Origin: Thiomicrorhabdus sp963677355
Lineage (GTDB): Bacteria > Pseudomonadota > Gammaproteobacteria > Thiomicrospirales > Thiomicrospiraceae
Direction of reading: 5' to 3'
DNA length: 64,000 bases
Assembly (NCBI GenBank): GCA_963677355.2
Contig: CAXXXQ010000003.1
Coordinates: forward strand, 372,001-436,000
Below are positions 62,370 through 64,000 of the stretch, piece after piece (within the stretch, counting starts at the first letter, position 1; each line of letters opens with the position of its first letter). Position numbers and translations under genes: made by a program. The notes beneath the pieces were generated by a model, which was not told the DNA's origin, did not search any database, and worked only from the letters and a program-made list of their open reading frames with translations.

Positions 62370-64000
62370 ATGTTTAAAAAAGTTTTGATTGCCAACCGAG
62401 GCGCGATTGCGACACGCATTATCCGAACCCTGAAAGAGATGGGGATCAAGTCTGTCGTCTTGGCGTCAGATGCTGATCGCGCGTCTCTACATGTTCAACA
62501 AGCGGATGAAGTGATTTTTTTACCGGGTAATGCGGCGACCGAAACCTATTTGAATGTTCCTTTAATTTTGGCCGAAGCGACTAAATTGGGCGTGGAAGCA
62601 GTTCACCCGGGTTACGGTTTCTTGAGTGAAAATACCGGCTTTGCCAATGACTGCGAAGCCGCCGGAATTCGTTTTATCGGGCCAGAACCGCAACATATCG
62701 AAAGCTTCGGTTTAAAACATACCGCTCGTGATTTGGCTATTGAAGCGGGCGTTCCGCTGTTGCCGGGTTCAGGACTGCTGGAATCGGTAGAACAGGCGAT
62801 GGCTGAAGCACAGCGTGTTGGTTATCCGGTAATGTTGAAGAGTACGGCCGGTGGTGGTGGTATCGGTATGCAGAAATGCGACAGTGAAGCGGAACTTGTC
62901 GACGCTTTTGAACAGGTTAAACGTTTAAGTCAGAACTCTTTCGGTCAGGCCGGACTGTTTATCGAAAAATTTGTTGTTAATGCTCGCCATATCGAGATTC
63001 AGATCTTCGGTGACGGTTTAGGTGAAGTGGTCTCTTTCGGTGAGCGTGACTGTTCATTGCAGCGCCGTAACCAGAAAGTGGTGGAAGAGACGCCGGCGGT
63101 TGGGATCAGCCGTGAGCAGGTCGCGGAAATGGAAGCACACGCGGTTCGCCTAGGGAAAGTGGTTAACTATAAGTCGGCCGGAACCGTTGAGTATGTTTAT
63201 GACGCCGACGCCCAAGCCTATTACTTCCTGGAAGTGAATACCCGTCTGCAGGTTGAGCACGGGATTACCGAAGCGGTACGCGGGGTTGATCTGGTTGAAT
63301 GGATGATCCGCGTCGCTTATGACTCAACTCTGCCTTTAAGTCCGGAGCAGATCCCGGCCGCGCAAGGCCATGCGATTGAAGTGCGTGTCTATGCGGAAGA
63401 CCCGTTCAAAAATTTCCAGCCTTCTACCGGTAAGTTAACCGGTTGGCAGATGCCTGCCGATTGCCGTGTGGATACTTGGTGTAAACGCGGACTTGAGGTC
63501 AGCTCTTTCTACGATCCTATGCTGGCCAAAATCATCGTCAAAGGCGATGATCGTGAGCAAGCACTGACTAAAATGCAAACGGCTTTAGACGAGGCGGTCA
63601 TCGACGGGTTTGAAACCAATATCGCTTATCTGGAAGCCTTGAGCCATGATGAGACTTTCCATCAGGGCACCGAGCTGTATACCAAGTTCCTCAACAGCTT
63701 TACCTATACGCCTAGCACGGTGGAAGTGACCAACCCGGGAACGCATTCCATGATTGTCAGTTACCCAGGTCGTGTCGGTTACTGGGATATTGGGGTTCCG
63801 CCTTCAGGGCCGATGGATGCGTTATCGCACCGTTTAGCCAATAGCTGTTTGAATAATGATGTAGAAGCCGCCAGTATCGAGATGACGGTTTCCGGTGTCA
63901 ACCTGACTTTTGACTGCGATACGGTCATCTGTATTACCGGTGCCGATGTGCAGCCGACCATTGATAAACAGCCGATTCCAATGTGGCAAGCGGTCAAAGT
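62370..64000 (+). CDS. Guanidine carboxylase (urea carboxylase family), 5' part
   Basis: 543 codons to the window edge, open. The biotin carboxylase domain is complete: 'MFKKVLIANRGAIATRIIRT', 'AVHPGYGFLSENTGFAND', ATP loop 'MLKSTAGGGGIGMQKCD', 'FGERDCSLQRRNQKVVEETP' and 'FLEVNTRLQVEHGITEAVRG'. The carboxyltransferase (KipA/AHS-like) domain begins near 470 ('YPGRVGYWDIGVPPSGPMD'). The biotinyl domain and the residues that separate guanidine from urea specificity lie outside. The riboswitch and DUF1989 partners favour guanidine; an allophanate hydrolase gene is expected next. Confidence 0.88.
   Translation, partial: MFKKVLIANRGAIATRIIRTLKEMGIKSVVLASDADRASLHVQQADEVIFLPGNAATETYLNVPLILAEATKLGVEAVHPGYGFLSENTGFANDCEAAGIRFIGPEPQHIESFGLKHTARDLAIEAGVPLLPGSGLLESVEQAMAEAQRVGYPVMLKSTAGGGGIGMQKCDSEAELVDAFEQVKRLSQNSFGQAGLFIEKFVVNARHIEIQIFGDGLGEVVSFGERDCSLQRRNQKVVEETPAVGISREQVAEMEAHAVRLGKVVNYKSAGTVEYVYDADAQAYYFLEVNTRLQVEHGITEAVRGVDLVEWMIRVAYDSTLPLSPEQIPAAQGHAIEVRVYAEDPFKNFQPSTGKLTGWQMPADCRVDTWCKRGLEVSSFYDPMLAKIIVKGDDREQALTKMQTALDEAVIDGFETNIAYLEALSHDETFHQGTELYTKFLNSFTYTPSTVEVTNPGTHSMIVSYPGRVGYWDIGVPPSGPMDALSHRLANSCLNNDVEAASIEMTVSGVNLTFDCDTVICITGADVQPTIDKQPIPMWQAVK

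Overview
This window looks like chromosome from a free-living gammaproteobacterium. The class Ia ribonucleotide reductase, NudE, YrfG, Pat and Tpm homologues are all of gammaproteobacterial type. The general flavour suggests the Thiomicrospira/Thiomicrorhabdus/Hydrogenovibrio group, but that genus-level guess is inference only. Gene density is high. I see no insertion sequence, CRISPR array, tRNA or rRNA. The right half (about 37.2 to 64 kb) is a dense nitrogen-acquisition island.

Left part (1 to 37 kb), mostly housekeeping and signalling: a truncated membrane protein, an HDOD protein, a SprA-type metalloprotease, an ArsR regulator, the CtpA protease and a DJ-1 protein. Next comes a three-gene unit (phosphate-binding-like protein, porin, GGDEF/EAL sensor) and 5-oxoprolinase. 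These are followed by YihY with a haemin-type ABC permease/ATPase, an ECF sigma factor with its probable anti-sigma partner, and a divergent protein acetyltransferase (Pat)/deacetylase pair. NrdB and NrdA lie about 8 kb apart, with Uup, a spermidine-synthase-like protein, a TlpA-like thioredoxin, Tpm, YrfG, NudE, CysQ and a second HDOD protein between them. A COG0523 GTPase, a diguanylate cyclase, a YgaP-like protein and a ModE-like HTH protein close this part. nrdA has two NrdR boxes 32 bp apart and two DnaA boxes. nrdB has a Fur-like palindrome.

Nitrogen island: a TorF-type porin, then ureDABCEFG with a nickel permease, a Fur-boxed TonB receptor, and aliphatic amidase (amiE) with a NorD/CbbO-like VWA protein. 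On the opposite strand an operon runs urtABCDE-fmdA-fmdB. A stand-alone biotin ligase (birA) follows. The last operon holds an ABC permease and ATPase, a NikR-like regulator, two DUF1989 proteins, and a biotin-dependent carboxylase that runs off the window end.

The most interesting part is that last operon. Genes like these were long annotated as 'urea carboxylase' plus 'urea carboxylase-associated proteins'. Directly in front of the carboxylase ribosome-binding site are two hairpins, each with the GG-ACGA-CC loop of the guanidine-II (mini-ykkC) riboswitch. I therefore read the operon as guanidine assimilation: uptake, guanidine carboxylase and carboxyguanidine deiminase. The embedded NikR homologue has lost three of four nickel ligands. 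Sigma-54 promoter candidates stand before urtA, amiE, the guanidine transporter and torF. Near-perfect NtrC sites lie upstream of the first two. This points to one nitrogen-starvation regulon drawing on urea, amides, formamide and guanidine, with ammonium as the common product.
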